Shown here: one piece after another, positions 1-6,518 of the stretch | Position numbering within the stretch: position 1 is the first letter of the stretch | Layout: each line of letters starts with the position of its first letter | Source: an uncultured Eubacteriales bacterium | GTDB taxonomy: Bacteria > Bacillota > Clostridia > Oscillospirales > UBA644 | Assembly: GCA_934481505.1 (NCBI GenBank) | Contig: CAKSPP010000078.1 | Coordinates: 1-6,594 of the forward strand | Direction of reading: 5' to 3' | DNA: 6,594 bases | Made by a program: the position numbers and the translations under genes | The notes under the pieces: generated by a model | What the model was told of the DNA's origin: nothing | What the model saw: the letters and a program-made list of their open reading frames with translations, nothing else | The model's database searches: none

Positions 1-2486
1 GCGAAAAAGCAATGGAATCGTTTGAATTCAGGATTTCGGAAGACATAAAAAGTATGGCGGAAGAGGGCGTTTCTTTTCTGAAAGGCGACTACTTTCTGCA
101 TAAAGAAGCAATTTTCGCAAAGATAAAAAACCCGATAATTTTCGAAACGCTTCCCTGCTCCGTTTCTTATTTTACGGCGTCGGCACTGATAAATTTCAAT
201 ATAGAAAATTACGAAAGTCAAAATCCGAATATTTTAATCGACGACGCACGCGATTTTTTGGAAGACGGATATTCCGTCAGAATCTCGGTATCTTCCGCGG
301 ATATTGCCGAAAAGATAAAAAAAGAACTTGATTATCCCGAAAAACTCGAAACGGTAAAGGCAAATATTCCTTACGGATATGTTATAAGAGAAGCAAAAAC
401 CGCACTTCTTCCGTTTTCGGCAAAAGAAGAACGCAAAAAAAGAAAAGGCCGCCATAAATACGGCGAAAAGATAAACAATATTTTCGATATCGAAAAGGGA
501 GACTATGTCGTCCACGAGGATTTCGGTATAGGTCTTTACGAAGGCGTATATAAAATCGAAAATCACGGAATAACCGACGACAGAATTAAAATCGTTTATT
601 CCGGCGGAGATGTTTTGTATATTCCCTGCGACCAGCTCGACAAGATATCGAAATATGTCGGCGGCGGCAACGGAATAAAAGTAAAACTCAACAAAATGGG
701 CGGTGCCGAATGGCACAAGACAAAAACGAGAGTCCGTGCGGCAGTCAAAGATATGGCGGACGAACTTATCGCTCTTTACGGGAAAAGACTCCATTCCGCA
801 GGTTACGCATTTTCGGAAGACACCGAATGGCAAAAAGATTTCGAAGAAGAATTCGAATTCGAAGAAACCGAAGATCAGCTCCGCTGTGTCGACGAGATAA
901 AAAAGGATATGCAGTCACCCGTTCCGATGGACAGACTTCTCTGCGGTGATGTGGGTTTCGGGAAAACGGAAGTCGCGTTGCGTGCCGTTTTCAAATGCAT
1001 ATCCGACGGAAAACAGGCGGCAATTCTCTCCCCCACAACGATTTTGGCATTTCAGCACTATCAGACGGCAGTTTCCAGATTCAGGAATTTCCCCGTCAAT
1101 ATTGCCATGCTTTCAAGGTTCAGCACTCCGTCGCAGCAGGCGGACACCCTGAAAAAATTAAAAAACGGAAAAATAGATTTACTGATAGGCACCCATAAAA
1201 TGCTGCAAAAGAATGTAGTATTCAAAGATTTGAGGCTTGTTGTTGTCGACGAAGAACAGAGATTCGGAGTTTCCCATAAGGAGCACTTGAAAGAACTTTG
1301 TGCAAATGTTGACGTTCTTACGCTTTCCGCAACCCCGATACCGAGAACTCTTAATATGTCCCTTTCGGGAATCAGAGATATTTCGGTAATAAACGAGCCG
1401 CCGCTCGACAGACTTCCGGTAACGACATATGTTGCGGAATTTGACAAAGGACTTGTTTATGACGCGATAAGAAAAGAAATTTCACGCGGAGGACAGTGTT
1501 TTTATCTTCACAACCGCGTTGACAGCATTTTCAGAACGGCGTCCGAAATAAAAGAAATGACGGGTTACCGCGTAGGCGTTGCTCACGGTCAGATGACAAA
1601 AGAAGAGCTTTCCGAAGTTTGGGAAGACTTCCTTAATAAAGAAATCGATGTCCTTGTCTGCACGACAATTATAGAAGCGGGCGTTGACGTTCCGAACTGC
1701 AACACGCTTATCGTCGAAGACGCCGACAGGCTGGGGCTTGCCCAGCTTCACCAGATAAGAGGCAGAGTCGGAAGATCGTCGCGGAGAGCATACGCATATT
1801 TTCTCTATCGCAAAGGCAAAGTTCTTACCGAGGATTCCTATAAACGTCTCATGACGATAAGGGAGTTTACCGAATTCGGTTCGGGGCTTAAAATCGCGAT
1901 GAGAGACCTCGAAATAAGAGGTGCGGGAAATATTCTCGGGGCAGAACAGAGCGGACATCTTTTATCGGTCGGCTACGATATGTATATGAAACTTCTCGGA
2001 ACCGCCGTAAAGGAAAAACGCGGTCTCATAAAAAAGGAGACCGAATGTTCGGTCAAACTCAATATAAACGCATATATTCCCGACGGATATATAAAGGATA
2101 TCAATTCGAGAATAGAAATTTACAAAAATATTTCTTCGGCTGAAACCGACGAAGAAAGAAGCGATATTTTAGACGAAATGATAGACCGTTTCGGAGATCC
2201 TCCGAAAGAAGTCGAAAATCTTTTGGATATCGCAAAATGCCGTGCTATCGGGAAAAGAAACGGAATTCTTTCGGTCGTTGAAAAAGATCTTTGTCTTCTT
2301 ATTTACCTTGAAAAAGAGCCGCCGCTCGAAATTATCGCAAAGATGTCGGGGTATTTTTCAAAACGCGGAGAACTTTTATACAGCCCCGGTGAGCACCCGT
2401 ACTTTACTCTGAAAACCAAAACTCCCGTAAAATCGCTTACGGAATTTATGGTTTTTTATGACGAAGAAAACAAAGAAGAGCAATAA
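1..2486 (+). CDS. mfd: Transcription-repair coupling factor Mfd (5'-partial)
   Basis: Mfd is the ATP-driven DNA translocase that pushes stalled RNA polymerase off lesions and recruits UvrA for nucleotide excision repair. The reading frame is open to the window edge (codons for E-K-A precede the first Met at 12), so the gene starts upstream; with the RNA-polymerase-interacting domain at residue ~160 instead of ~480, roughly 300-330 N-terminal residues are missing. Counting from Met12: end of domain D3 (~1-150); CarD-like RNA-polymerase-interacting domain (~155-220, VVHEDFGIGLYEGV); RecG-like SF2 translocase with Gln289 in ETEDQL, Walker A GDVGFGKTE (312-320), Walker B box DEEQRFG (413-419), SATPIPRTL (439-447), arginine-finger motif QIRGRVGRS (581-589) and the TRG-type segment RDLEIRGAGNILG (631-643); C-terminal D7 domain (~685-790). 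All helicase motifs are intact and the C-terminus is complete. No terminator is evident after the stop, so readthrough into the next gene is possible. Confidence 0.97.
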   Translation, partial: EKAMESFEFRISEDIKSMAEEGVSFLKGDYFLHKEAIFAKIKNPIIFETLPCSVSYFTASALINFNIENYESQNPNILIDDARDFLEDGYSVRISVSSADIAEKIKKELDYPEKLETVKANIPYGYVIREAKTALLPFSAKEERKKRKGRHKYGEKINNIFDIEKGDYVVHEDFGIGLYEGVYKIENHGITDDRIKIVYSGGDVLYIPCDQLDKISKYVGGGNGIKVKLNKMGGAEWHKTKTRVRAAVKDMADELIALYGKRLHSAGYAFSEDTEWQKDFEEEFEFEETEDQLRCVDEIKKDMQSPVPMDRLLCGDVGFGKTEVALRAVFKCISDGKQAAILSPTTILAFQHYQTAVSRFRNFPVNIAMLSRFSTPSQQADTLKKLKNGKIDLLIGTHKMLQKNVVFKDLRLVVVDEEQRFGVSHKEHLKELCANVDVLTLSATPIPRTLNMSLSGIRDISVINEPPLDRLPVTTYVAEFDKGLVYDAIRKEISRGGQCFYLHNRVDSIFRTASEIKEMTGYRVGVAHGQMTKEELSEVWEDFLNKEIDVLVCTTIIEAGVDVPNCNTLIVEDADRLGLAQLHQIRGRVGRSSRRAYAYFLYRKGKVLTEDSYKRLMTIREFTEFGSGLKIAMRDLEIRGAGNILGAEQSGHLLSVGYDMYMKLLGTAVKEKRGLIKKETECSVKLNINAYIPDGYIKDINSRIEIYKNISSAETDEERSDILDEMIDRFGDPPKEVENLLDIAKCRAIGKRNGILSVVEKDLCLLIYLEKEPPLEIIAKMSGYFSKRGELLYSPGEHPYFTLKTKTPVKSLTEFMVFYDEENKEEQ

Positions 2487-2501
2487 ATTTTCAATTTCGT
2501 G

Positions 2502-2530
2502 TTGATATTCCCACAATTCTATGCTAAAAT
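2502..2530 (+). promoter_or_regulatory. Sigma-A promoter for the lipoprotein-degV unit
   Basis: A -35 box TTGATA (2502-2507) and a -10 box TAAAAT (2525-2530) are separated by exactly 17 bp. A TG extension (TGC, 2522-2524) sits directly before the -10. Each hexamer matches the consensus at five of six positions. Transcription should begin near 2537, giving a leader of about 23 nt that carries the AGGTGG ribosome site (2550-2555). The promoter lies wholly in the gap after mfd, so the downstream pair can be expressed independently of mfd. Identified by reading; not tested. Confidence 0.75.
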
Positions 2531-2559
2531 AAATACATTACTTTACAACAGGTGGTACT

Positions 2560-3774
2560 ATGAAAAGACATGCTAAACTCATTTCCCTGCTCCTTGCCCT
2601 GATTATTTTCGCAGGAATTCTTGCAGGCTGCGGCTCTTCCGACTACGCAATGACCGCAAACGGAGAGAAATATTCCGCGAAACCTTATGCTTTTTACGCA
2701 TATTGGTACAGAGATCTCTGGAACACAAATGTATATATGTATACCGGCAGCGACGACCTTACCTCAAAGCTTTCGACGGCGATTTCGGATGACGGCAAAA
2801 CATTAAAACAGTATATTATAGAACAGACCGAAAGCCAGTATATCGACTACATTATAATTGAACAGAAGTTCAAGGAATTGGGTCTTTCCTTTACCGACGA
2901 AATCAAAAAACAGACAGATTATGAGTTTCAGCATAATTTCATAGAATCTTACACCGAAGACAAACTCAACAATATATATAAGACGCTCGGACTTACAGCC
3001 GATGAAATAAAGGACATTCTCGAAATAAACTATAAGCGTCAGATGATTATAGACCATTATTTCGGCAAAGGCGGAGAAAAAGAGATTTCCGAAGAGACCA
3101 TTAAAAATTCATTTACAAACGATTATGCAAGATTCAAATACATAGCGTTTGCAAAAACCGACGACAGCGGAAACAATCTTTCGACGGACAAGACTCTTGA
3201 AAAATACAACACCGTTAAAGATATCATAAATCAGCTCAACAGCGGAGCGAACTTCGAAGAGCTTATCAAAAAGTACAGCGAAGCTTATGTAAGCAATACA
3301 GACGGTTATTCGGACGACGAGAAGAAAGCTGCCGAAGACCTTAATGAAGTTCTTACAATTGACGGACTGATTATCGGAAAAGACGGAACGATTCTTCAGG
3401 ATTACACTTACGGCAGTGCAAGCTCCGTGCTTGATTCCAGTCTTGTAAATAAGATATTTGCTCTTAACAACAACGAATATTCCTATGTTGAAACGGATAC
3501 CGGCTATTGGATTCTCAAACGCTGCGACATAAACGAAGAAGAAAGATTTTACGATAATTGCAGAGACGCGGTTTACAACAATCTTTTAAGCGAACCTTAC
3601 ACAGAACTTTTTGAAAGCTGGAAAAAAGATTTCACCTACACGATGAACGAAAAAGTCGTTGAAAAGTACAGTCCCGATAAAATTTCGGCACTCTTCTTCG
3701 ATAAAGACAGCTTCAAGACTTCAACAGACGGTTCGACCGACACGAATAACGACAGTACAACATCAGAAAAATAA
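2560..3774 (+). CDS. Exported lipoprotein with degenerate parvulin-type (PrsA/SurA-like) domain
   Basis: Predicted 404-residue lipoprotein, probably an extracytoplasmic chaperone or foldase anchored on the outer face of the membrane. The N-terminus is a clear type II signal peptide: Lys/Arg start, hydrophobic run at 8-20, lipobox LAGC with the lipidated Cys at 24. Residues ~75-180 form a helical SurA/PrsA-like N-domain. Residues ~190-325 resemble a parvulin fold: RFKYIAF strand (191-197), NFEELIKKYSE helix (231-241), KIFALNNNEYS (298-308) and the closing ETDTGYWILKR strand (311-321). Both histidines usual in parvulins appear replaced (Tyr194, Trp317), so isomerase activity is doubtful. The tail (~386-404) is a Ser/Thr/Asp-rich linker-like stretch. 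The start is set by AGGTGG (2550-2555), 4 nt before ATG, and by the signal peptide. As I recall, clostridial genomes often carry a parvulin-type gene right after mfd, which supports the family call. The specific name prsA is not secure given the sequence divergence. Confidence 0.8.
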   Translation: MKRHAKLISLLLALIIFAGILAGCGSSDYAMTANGEKYSAKPYAFYAYWYRDLWNTNVYMYTGSDDLTSKLSTAISDDGKTLKQYIIEQTESQYIDYIIIEQKFKELGLSFTDEIKKQTDYEFQHNFIESYTEDKLNNIYKTLGLTADEIKDILEINYKRQMIIDHYFGKGGEKEISEETIKNSFTNDYARFKYIAFAKTDDSGNNLSTDKTLEKYNTVKDIINQLNSGANFEELIKKYSEAYVSNTDGYSDDEKKAAEDLNEVLTIDGLIIGKDGTILQDYTYGSASSVLDSSLVNKIFALNNNEYSYVETDTGYWILKRCDINEEERFYDNCRDAVYNNLLSEPYTELFESWKKDFTYTMNEKVVEKYSPDKISALFFDKDSFKTSTDGSTDTNNDSTTSEK

Positions 3775-3811
3775 AAAGTTGACCGGTGAACTTTTTAGGG
3801 TGCACCGGTTA
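3773..3811 (+). promoter_or_regulatory. Two mutually exclusive intercistronic hairpins before degV
   Basis: Hairpin A pairs AAAAAGTT (3773-3780) with AACTTTTT (3789-3796), an 8-bp perfect stem ending in a T5 run. Hairpin B pairs ACCGGTG (3782-3788) with CACCGGT (3803-3809), 7 perfect bp extended by a G-U (3781/3810) and a U-A (3780/3811), with a 14-nt loop. They share 3780-3788 and so cannot coexist. B is GC-rich and ends 7 nt before the degV ribosome site; A is AU-rich with a terminator-like U-run. This could be a partial terminator or attenuator, an mRNA-stabilising stem, or chance. The pairing is seen directly; the function is inference. Confidence 0.4.
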
Positions 3812-3818
3812 TTATTAA

Positions 3819-3823
3819 AGAGG
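3819..3823 (+). promoter_or_regulatory. Ribosome binding site fixing the degV start
   Basis: AGAGG lies 6 nt before ATG 3830. The frame is also open upstream with an ATG at 3659, inside the lipoprotein gene, but that ATG has no ribosome site and would add 57 residues unlike any DegV N-terminus. The ATG at 3825 is out of frame and meets a stop after two codons. Confidence 0.75.
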
Positions 3824-3829
3824 TATGGA

Positions 3830-4666
3830 ATGAGAAAAATTAAAATTGTCACGGATTCTTCCGCGAATATTGCGGCACTTGCAAATTCGGATTTTGCTTC
3901 TGCCCCGCTCAAAATTTCTTCGGAAGAAAGAGAGTTTATTGACGATGAAAACCTGAATGTCGACGAAATGATCGAATATTTCGACACTCATAAAGGAAAA
4001 TCGAAAACCTCCTGTCCGAATCCGTCGGATTGGATAGCAGCTTTCGGAGACGCCGACGATATAATCTGCCTTACGATAACAAGCGGACTTTCGGGAAGTT
4101 TCAATTCCGCAAGAGCAGCAAAAGAAATATTCGAGGCGGAAAACGACGGCAAAAGAGTTTTCGTTTTTGATACGCTCACCGCAGGTCCCGAAATTGAACT
4201 GATAGCCGAACACGCAGACAAGCTGATTGCGGAAAACAGAGATTTTGAAGAGATATGCGAAGCAATAAAACTTTATAAAAAGAAAACAGGACTGCTTTTC
4301 ATGCTTGAATCGTTGAAAAATTTCGCGGCAAACGGAAGAATTTCACCTGCAATCGCCAAAATCACAGGGCTTCTCGGAATAAGAATTGTCGGAAAAGCAA
4401 GCGATAAAGGGACGCTTGAACCTCTCGGAAAAGGCAGAGGCGAAACAAAGACGCTCGAAATGATAATAACGCACCTGAAAGAATTCGGTTTGTCAAAAGG
4501 CAGAGTTATTATATCGCATTGTAAAAATCTCGCCGCGGCAAGCCAGTTGAAAGAGAAAATAGAAGCACTTATGCCGACTGTGGAAGTCGCAATATCAAAA
4601 TGCAGAGGACTTTGCAGTTATTATGCGGAAAAAGGCGGACTGCTTGTAGGCTTTGAAAAAGCGTAA
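3830..4666 (+). CDS. DegV-family fatty-acid-binding protein (FakB-like)
   Basis: 278-residue cytosolic protein of the DegV family, whose characterised members (FakB) hold a fatty acid so that the kinase FakA can phosphorylate it for phospholipid synthesis. The length is normal (usually ~280). The N-terminus is typical (KIVTDSSANI, 4-14). The ligand-pocket motifs are TSCPNPSDW (60-68), ITSGLSGSFNSA (83-94) and VFDTLTAG (112-119). The conserved LKNFAANGRIS segment carries Arg170, and GKGRGETKTLEMI (200-212) matches the family's phosphate-side region. The C-terminus differs from most members: where HTGPG is usual, this protein has YAEKG (265-269). No kinase partner is in the window. The gene starts 55 nt after the lipoprotein stop, with no clear promoter between, so cotranscription is likely. 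Lipid binding is inferred from the family; the ligand and the true role are unknown. Confidence 0.9.
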   Translation: MRKIKIVTDSSANIAALANSDFASAPLKISSEEREFIDDENLNVDEMIEYFDTHKGKSKTSCPNPSDWIAAFGDADDIICLTITSGLSGSFNSARAAKEIFEAENDGKRVFVFDTLTAGPEIELIAEHADKLIAENRDFEEICEAIKLYKKKTGLLFMLESLKNFAANGRISPAIAKITGLLGIRIVGKASDKGTLEPLGKGRGETKTLEMIITHLKEFGLSKGRVIISHCKNLAAASQLKEKIEALMPTVEVAISKCRGLCSYYAEKGGLLVGFEKA

Positions 4667-4680
4667 AAATACATACATAA

Positions 4681-4706
4681 AAAGGGACCGGATAACCGGT
4701 CCCTTT
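4681..4706. terminator. Bidirectional intrinsic terminator between degV and tsf
   Basis: AAAGGGACCGG (4681-4691) pairs perfectly with CCGGTCCCTTT (4696-4706) around an ATAA loop: an 11-bp, GC-rich stem. On the + strand it is followed by TTTACTTTTGAT. On the - strand the stem runs into TTTTTATGTATG. It begins 14 nt after the degV stop and lies 17 nt beyond the tsf stop, so it can end both converging transcripts. Confidence 0.93.
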
Positions 4707-4723
4707 ACTTTTGATAAATTAAA

Positions 4724-5608
4724 TTACTTTATCATGCTTGCAACTTCTGCTGCGAAGTTGTCTTCTCTCTTCTGGATTCCTTCGCCTCTTTCGAAACGGA
4801 CGAAATCAACGATTCTTGCACTGCCTTCGGAAGCAACAAACTTGCCGACGGTCTTGGAATCGTCAATGAAGTATTCCTGGTCTACGAGGCAGTTTGCAGC
4901 GTAGAATTTTTCAAGTTTACCGGGAACCATTCTTTCTTTGATGATGTTCTCGGGCTTATTTGCGTTCTTCGGATCGTTTTTGATCTGAGCGATGATGATT
5001 TCGGTTTCCTTTTCAACATCTTCGGCGGGAACCTGAGTTCTGTCGAGATATTTCGGAGCCATCGAAGCAACCTGCATTGCAACGAATTTTCCGCAGGAAG
5101 CGGGTTCGGTGAATTTAACGATAACGCCGATTCTGCCTTTATCGTGAATGTAAGAAGAGCAAGCTCCTTCCATACGGGCAAATCTTCTGACGTTGATGTT
5201 TTCGCCGATAACAAGAATCATATCTTTTCTCTTATCTTCAACGGTGCCGCCGAATCCGGGGTATTCCATTGCCATAAGAGCTTCGAGATCTGCGGGATTT
5301 TCTTTTGCTGCAATTTCAGCGATAGTATTTGCGAAAGTTACGAACTTTTCGTTTTTGGCAACGAAGTCGGTTTCAGCATTTACTTCTACCATAGCGGTAA
5401 CATCGCCGACGGTAGCTATTGCGATAGCACCCTCTGCGGCAATTCTGTTAGCTTTTTTATCTGCAGCGGCAAGTCCCTGCTCGCGGAGCAAGGTAACAGC
5501 TGCTTCCATGTCGCCGTTGGTTTTGACAAGTGCGTCTTTGCACTTCATCATTCCGACGCCGGTTCTCTGTCTGAGTTCGTTAACCTGTTTTGCGGATATA
5601 TCAGCCAT
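4724..5608 (-). CDS. tsf: Translation elongation factor Ts
   Basis: EF-Ts is the guanine-nucleotide exchange factor that recharges EF-Tu with GTP during translation. The 294-residue length fits the family. The N-terminal UBA-like domain (~1-50) holds ELRQRTGVGMMKCKDAL (11-27), where the commonest consensus is TGAGMMDCKKAL. The EF-Tu-contacting TDF motif is intact in NAETDFVAKN (77-86). The core dimer-like domains follow, with YIHDKGRIGVIV (153-164), the KLEKFYAANCLVDQEYF segment (231-247) and the closing RFERGEGIQK (271-280). The start is supported by AAGGAG on the - strand (5617-5622), 8 nt before ATG. It is second in an operon, 20 nt after rpsB, with no room for its own promoter. Expression should follow the rpsB promoter and leader, and the transcript ends at the 4681-4706 hairpin. 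Confidence 0.98.
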   Translation of the reverse strand: MADISAKQVNELRQRTGVGMMKCKDALVKTNGDMEAAVTLLREQGLAAADKKANRIAAEGAIAIATVGDVTAMVEVNAETDFVAKNEKFVTFANTIAEIAAKENPADLEALMAMEYPGFGGTVEDKRKDMILVIGENINVRRFARMEGACSSYIHDKGRIGVIVKFTEPASCGKFVAMQVASMAPKYLDRTQVPAEDVEKETEIIIAQIKNDPKNANKPENIIKERMVPGKLEKFYAANCLVDQEYFIDDSKTVGKFVASEGSARIVDFVRFERGEGIQKREDNFAAEVASMIK

Positions 5609-5628
5609 TTCAGTTTCTCCTTTACAAA

Positions 5629-6369
5629 TTATTCAGCGTCTTCTGCAGTTTCTTCTGCGGCTTCTGCTGCGGGCTCTTCATACTGTTCGCCCTGTCTTCC
5701 TTCGATAACGGCGTTAGCCATAGCACCGGCAATGAGTTTTACGGCTCTGATAGCGTCGTCGTTTCCGGGGATAACATAATCTATTTCATCAGGATCGCAG
5801 TTTGTGTCAACGATAGCGATGATGGGGATGTTGAGTTTTCTTGCTTCCGCAACAGCGTTGCGTTCCTTGCGGGGGTCAACGATGAAGAGAGCGGAAGGAA
5901 GCTTCTTCATGTTTTTGATACCGCCGAGGTATTTTTCAAGTTTTTCGATTTCAAGAGTGAGTTTGGTAACTTCTTTTTTCGGAAGCATATCAAATGTTCC
6001 GTCTTCCTCCATCTTGCGGAGCTGAGCAAGTCTCTGAATACGCTTTTTGATGGTTTCGAAGTTTGTGAGCATACCGCCGAGCCATCTGGTATTTACATAG
6101 TACATACCGACTCTTTCGGCTTCTTCTTTAATGGATTCTGCAGCCTGTTTCTTGGTTCCTACGAAAAGGATTTCTCCTCCGTCGGCTGCAAGGTCACGAA
6201 CGAAGTTATAAGCCTCGTCAACCTTTTTAACGGTTTTCTGAAGATCTATGATATAGATCCCGTTTCTTTCGGCGAAAATATATTCCGCCATTTTCGGGTT
6301 CCATCTTCTGGTCTGGTGACCGAAGTGAACGCCGGCTTCAAGCAACTGCTTCATGGAAATTACTGCCAT
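5629..6369 (-). CDS. rpsB: 30S ribosomal protein S2
   Basis: S2 is a late-assembling 30S subunit protein bound near the head-body junction with S1/S3/S8-side contacts; in E. coli it also represses its own operon. The 246 residues match the usual bacterial length. Hallmarks are the N-terminal MKQLLEAGVHFGHQTRRWNP (6-25), IYIIDLQKT (38-46), ILFVGTKKQA (67-76), RWLGGMLTNF (95-104), the second family signature PSALFIVDPRKERNAVAEA (158-176) and IPIIAIVDTNCDPDEIDYVIPGNDDA (181-206, in two stretches). The tail (~231-246) is an Ala/Glu-rich acidic extension, common and variable in this family. The start at 6369 is fixed by a perfect AAGGAGG (6377-6383) 7 nt upstream; an in-frame ATG at 6441 would add 24 residues read from the leader and is rejected. 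First gene of the rpsB-tsf operon. Confidence 0.98.
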   Translation of the reverse strand: MAVISMKQLLEAGVHFGHQTRRWNPKMAEYIFAERNGIYIIDLQKTVKKVDEAYNFVRDLAADGGEILFVGTKKQAAESIKEEAERVGMYYVNTRWLGGMLTNFETIKKRIQRLAQLRKMEEDGTFDMLPKKEVTKLTLEIEKLEKYLGGIKNMKKLPSALFIVDPRKERNAVAEARKLNIPIIAIVDTNCDPDEIDYVIPGNDDAIRAVKLIAGAMANAVIEGRQGEQYEEPAAEAAEETAEDAE

Positions 6370-6376
6370 TTTGTTT

Positions 6377-6383
6377 CCTCCTT
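6377..6383 (-). promoter_or_regulatory. Ribosome binding site fixing the rpsB start
   Basis: The - strand reads AAGGAGG, a full match to the anti-Shine-Dalgarno, 7 nt before ATG 6369. A second GGAGG lies 14 nt further upstream (6391-6395), too far to serve this ATG and touching the base of the leader stem; it could act as a standby or decoy site. Confidence 0.88.
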
Positions 6384-6483
6384 GGTTTTTCCTCCATCCG
6401 GCTCGCTGTATAACGGACACGCCGCACCAATACAGATTCAATACCGAATGTGTGAAATGATGTATTTTATCGCAATCCGCGAC
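6384..6483 (-). promoter_or_regulatory. Structured 5' leader of the rpsB-tsf mRNA
   Basis: The transcript should begin near 6483, giving a leader of about 114 nt. Read on the - strand it can fold as one irregular stem. P1 pairs 6444-6450 with 6395-6401 (CAUUCGG with CCGGAUG, one G-U, 7 bp, extendable by a U-G pair). P2 pairs CUGUAU (6406-6411 and 6430-6435), 6 perfect bp. P3 pairs CGG with CCG (6414-6416 and 6422-6424) around a 5-nt loop. Asymmetric internal loops separate the segments. A small separate hairpin, UCGC-GGAUU-GCGA (6470-6482), sits at the 5' end. S2 autoregulation through the rpsB leader is established in E. coli; that this leader does the same is inference. I do not recognise it as a named RNA family. 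Confidence 0.5.
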
Positions 6484-6489
6484 TTTGTT

Positions 6490-6518
6490 ATTATATCATA
6501 AAGGTTCTCTTTTTTCAA
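6490..6518 (-). promoter_or_regulatory. Strong extended -10 sigma-A promoter of rpsB-tsf
   Basis: On the - strand a -35 box TTGAAA (6513-6518) is followed, after exactly 17 bp (6496-6512), by a perfect -10 box TATAAT (6490-6495), with a TGA extension immediately before it. The sequence upstream (6519-6563) is rich in A and T runs and may act as an UP element. Such strength suits a ribosomal protein operon. Predicted start near 6483. Confidence 0.88.

Noticed and set aside
234..833. 199-codon - strand open frame inside mfd
   Set aside because: Antisense to the conserved RNA-polymerase-interacting domain of Mfd, rich in Phe/Cys/Tyr, with no promoter or ribosome site. The GAA/TTC-rich codon use of this genome leaves reverse frames open by chance.
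3779..3815. Promoter for degV (TTGACC at 3779, TATTAT at 3810)
   Set aside because: The spacing is 25 bp, far outside the 16-18 bp range, and a start there would leave almost no room before the ribosome site.
3659..3829. 57-residue N-terminal extension of the DegV protein from ATG 3659
   Set aside because: It overlaps the lipoprotein gene in another frame, has no ribosome site, and lies outside the DegV fold.
6370..6441. 24-residue N-terminal extension of S2 from ATG 6441
   Set aside because: The extension is encoded by the structured leader, has no ribosome site, and does not resemble S2. The perfect AAGGAGG before ATG 6369 fixes the start.
5590..6501. Long + strand open frame (303 codons) antisense to rpsB and its leader
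   Set aside because: It lies wholly opposite rpsB, a certain gene with ribosome site and promoter; the product is a low-complexity Phe/Ser/Cys-rich string typical of antisense frames, and it has no ribosome site.
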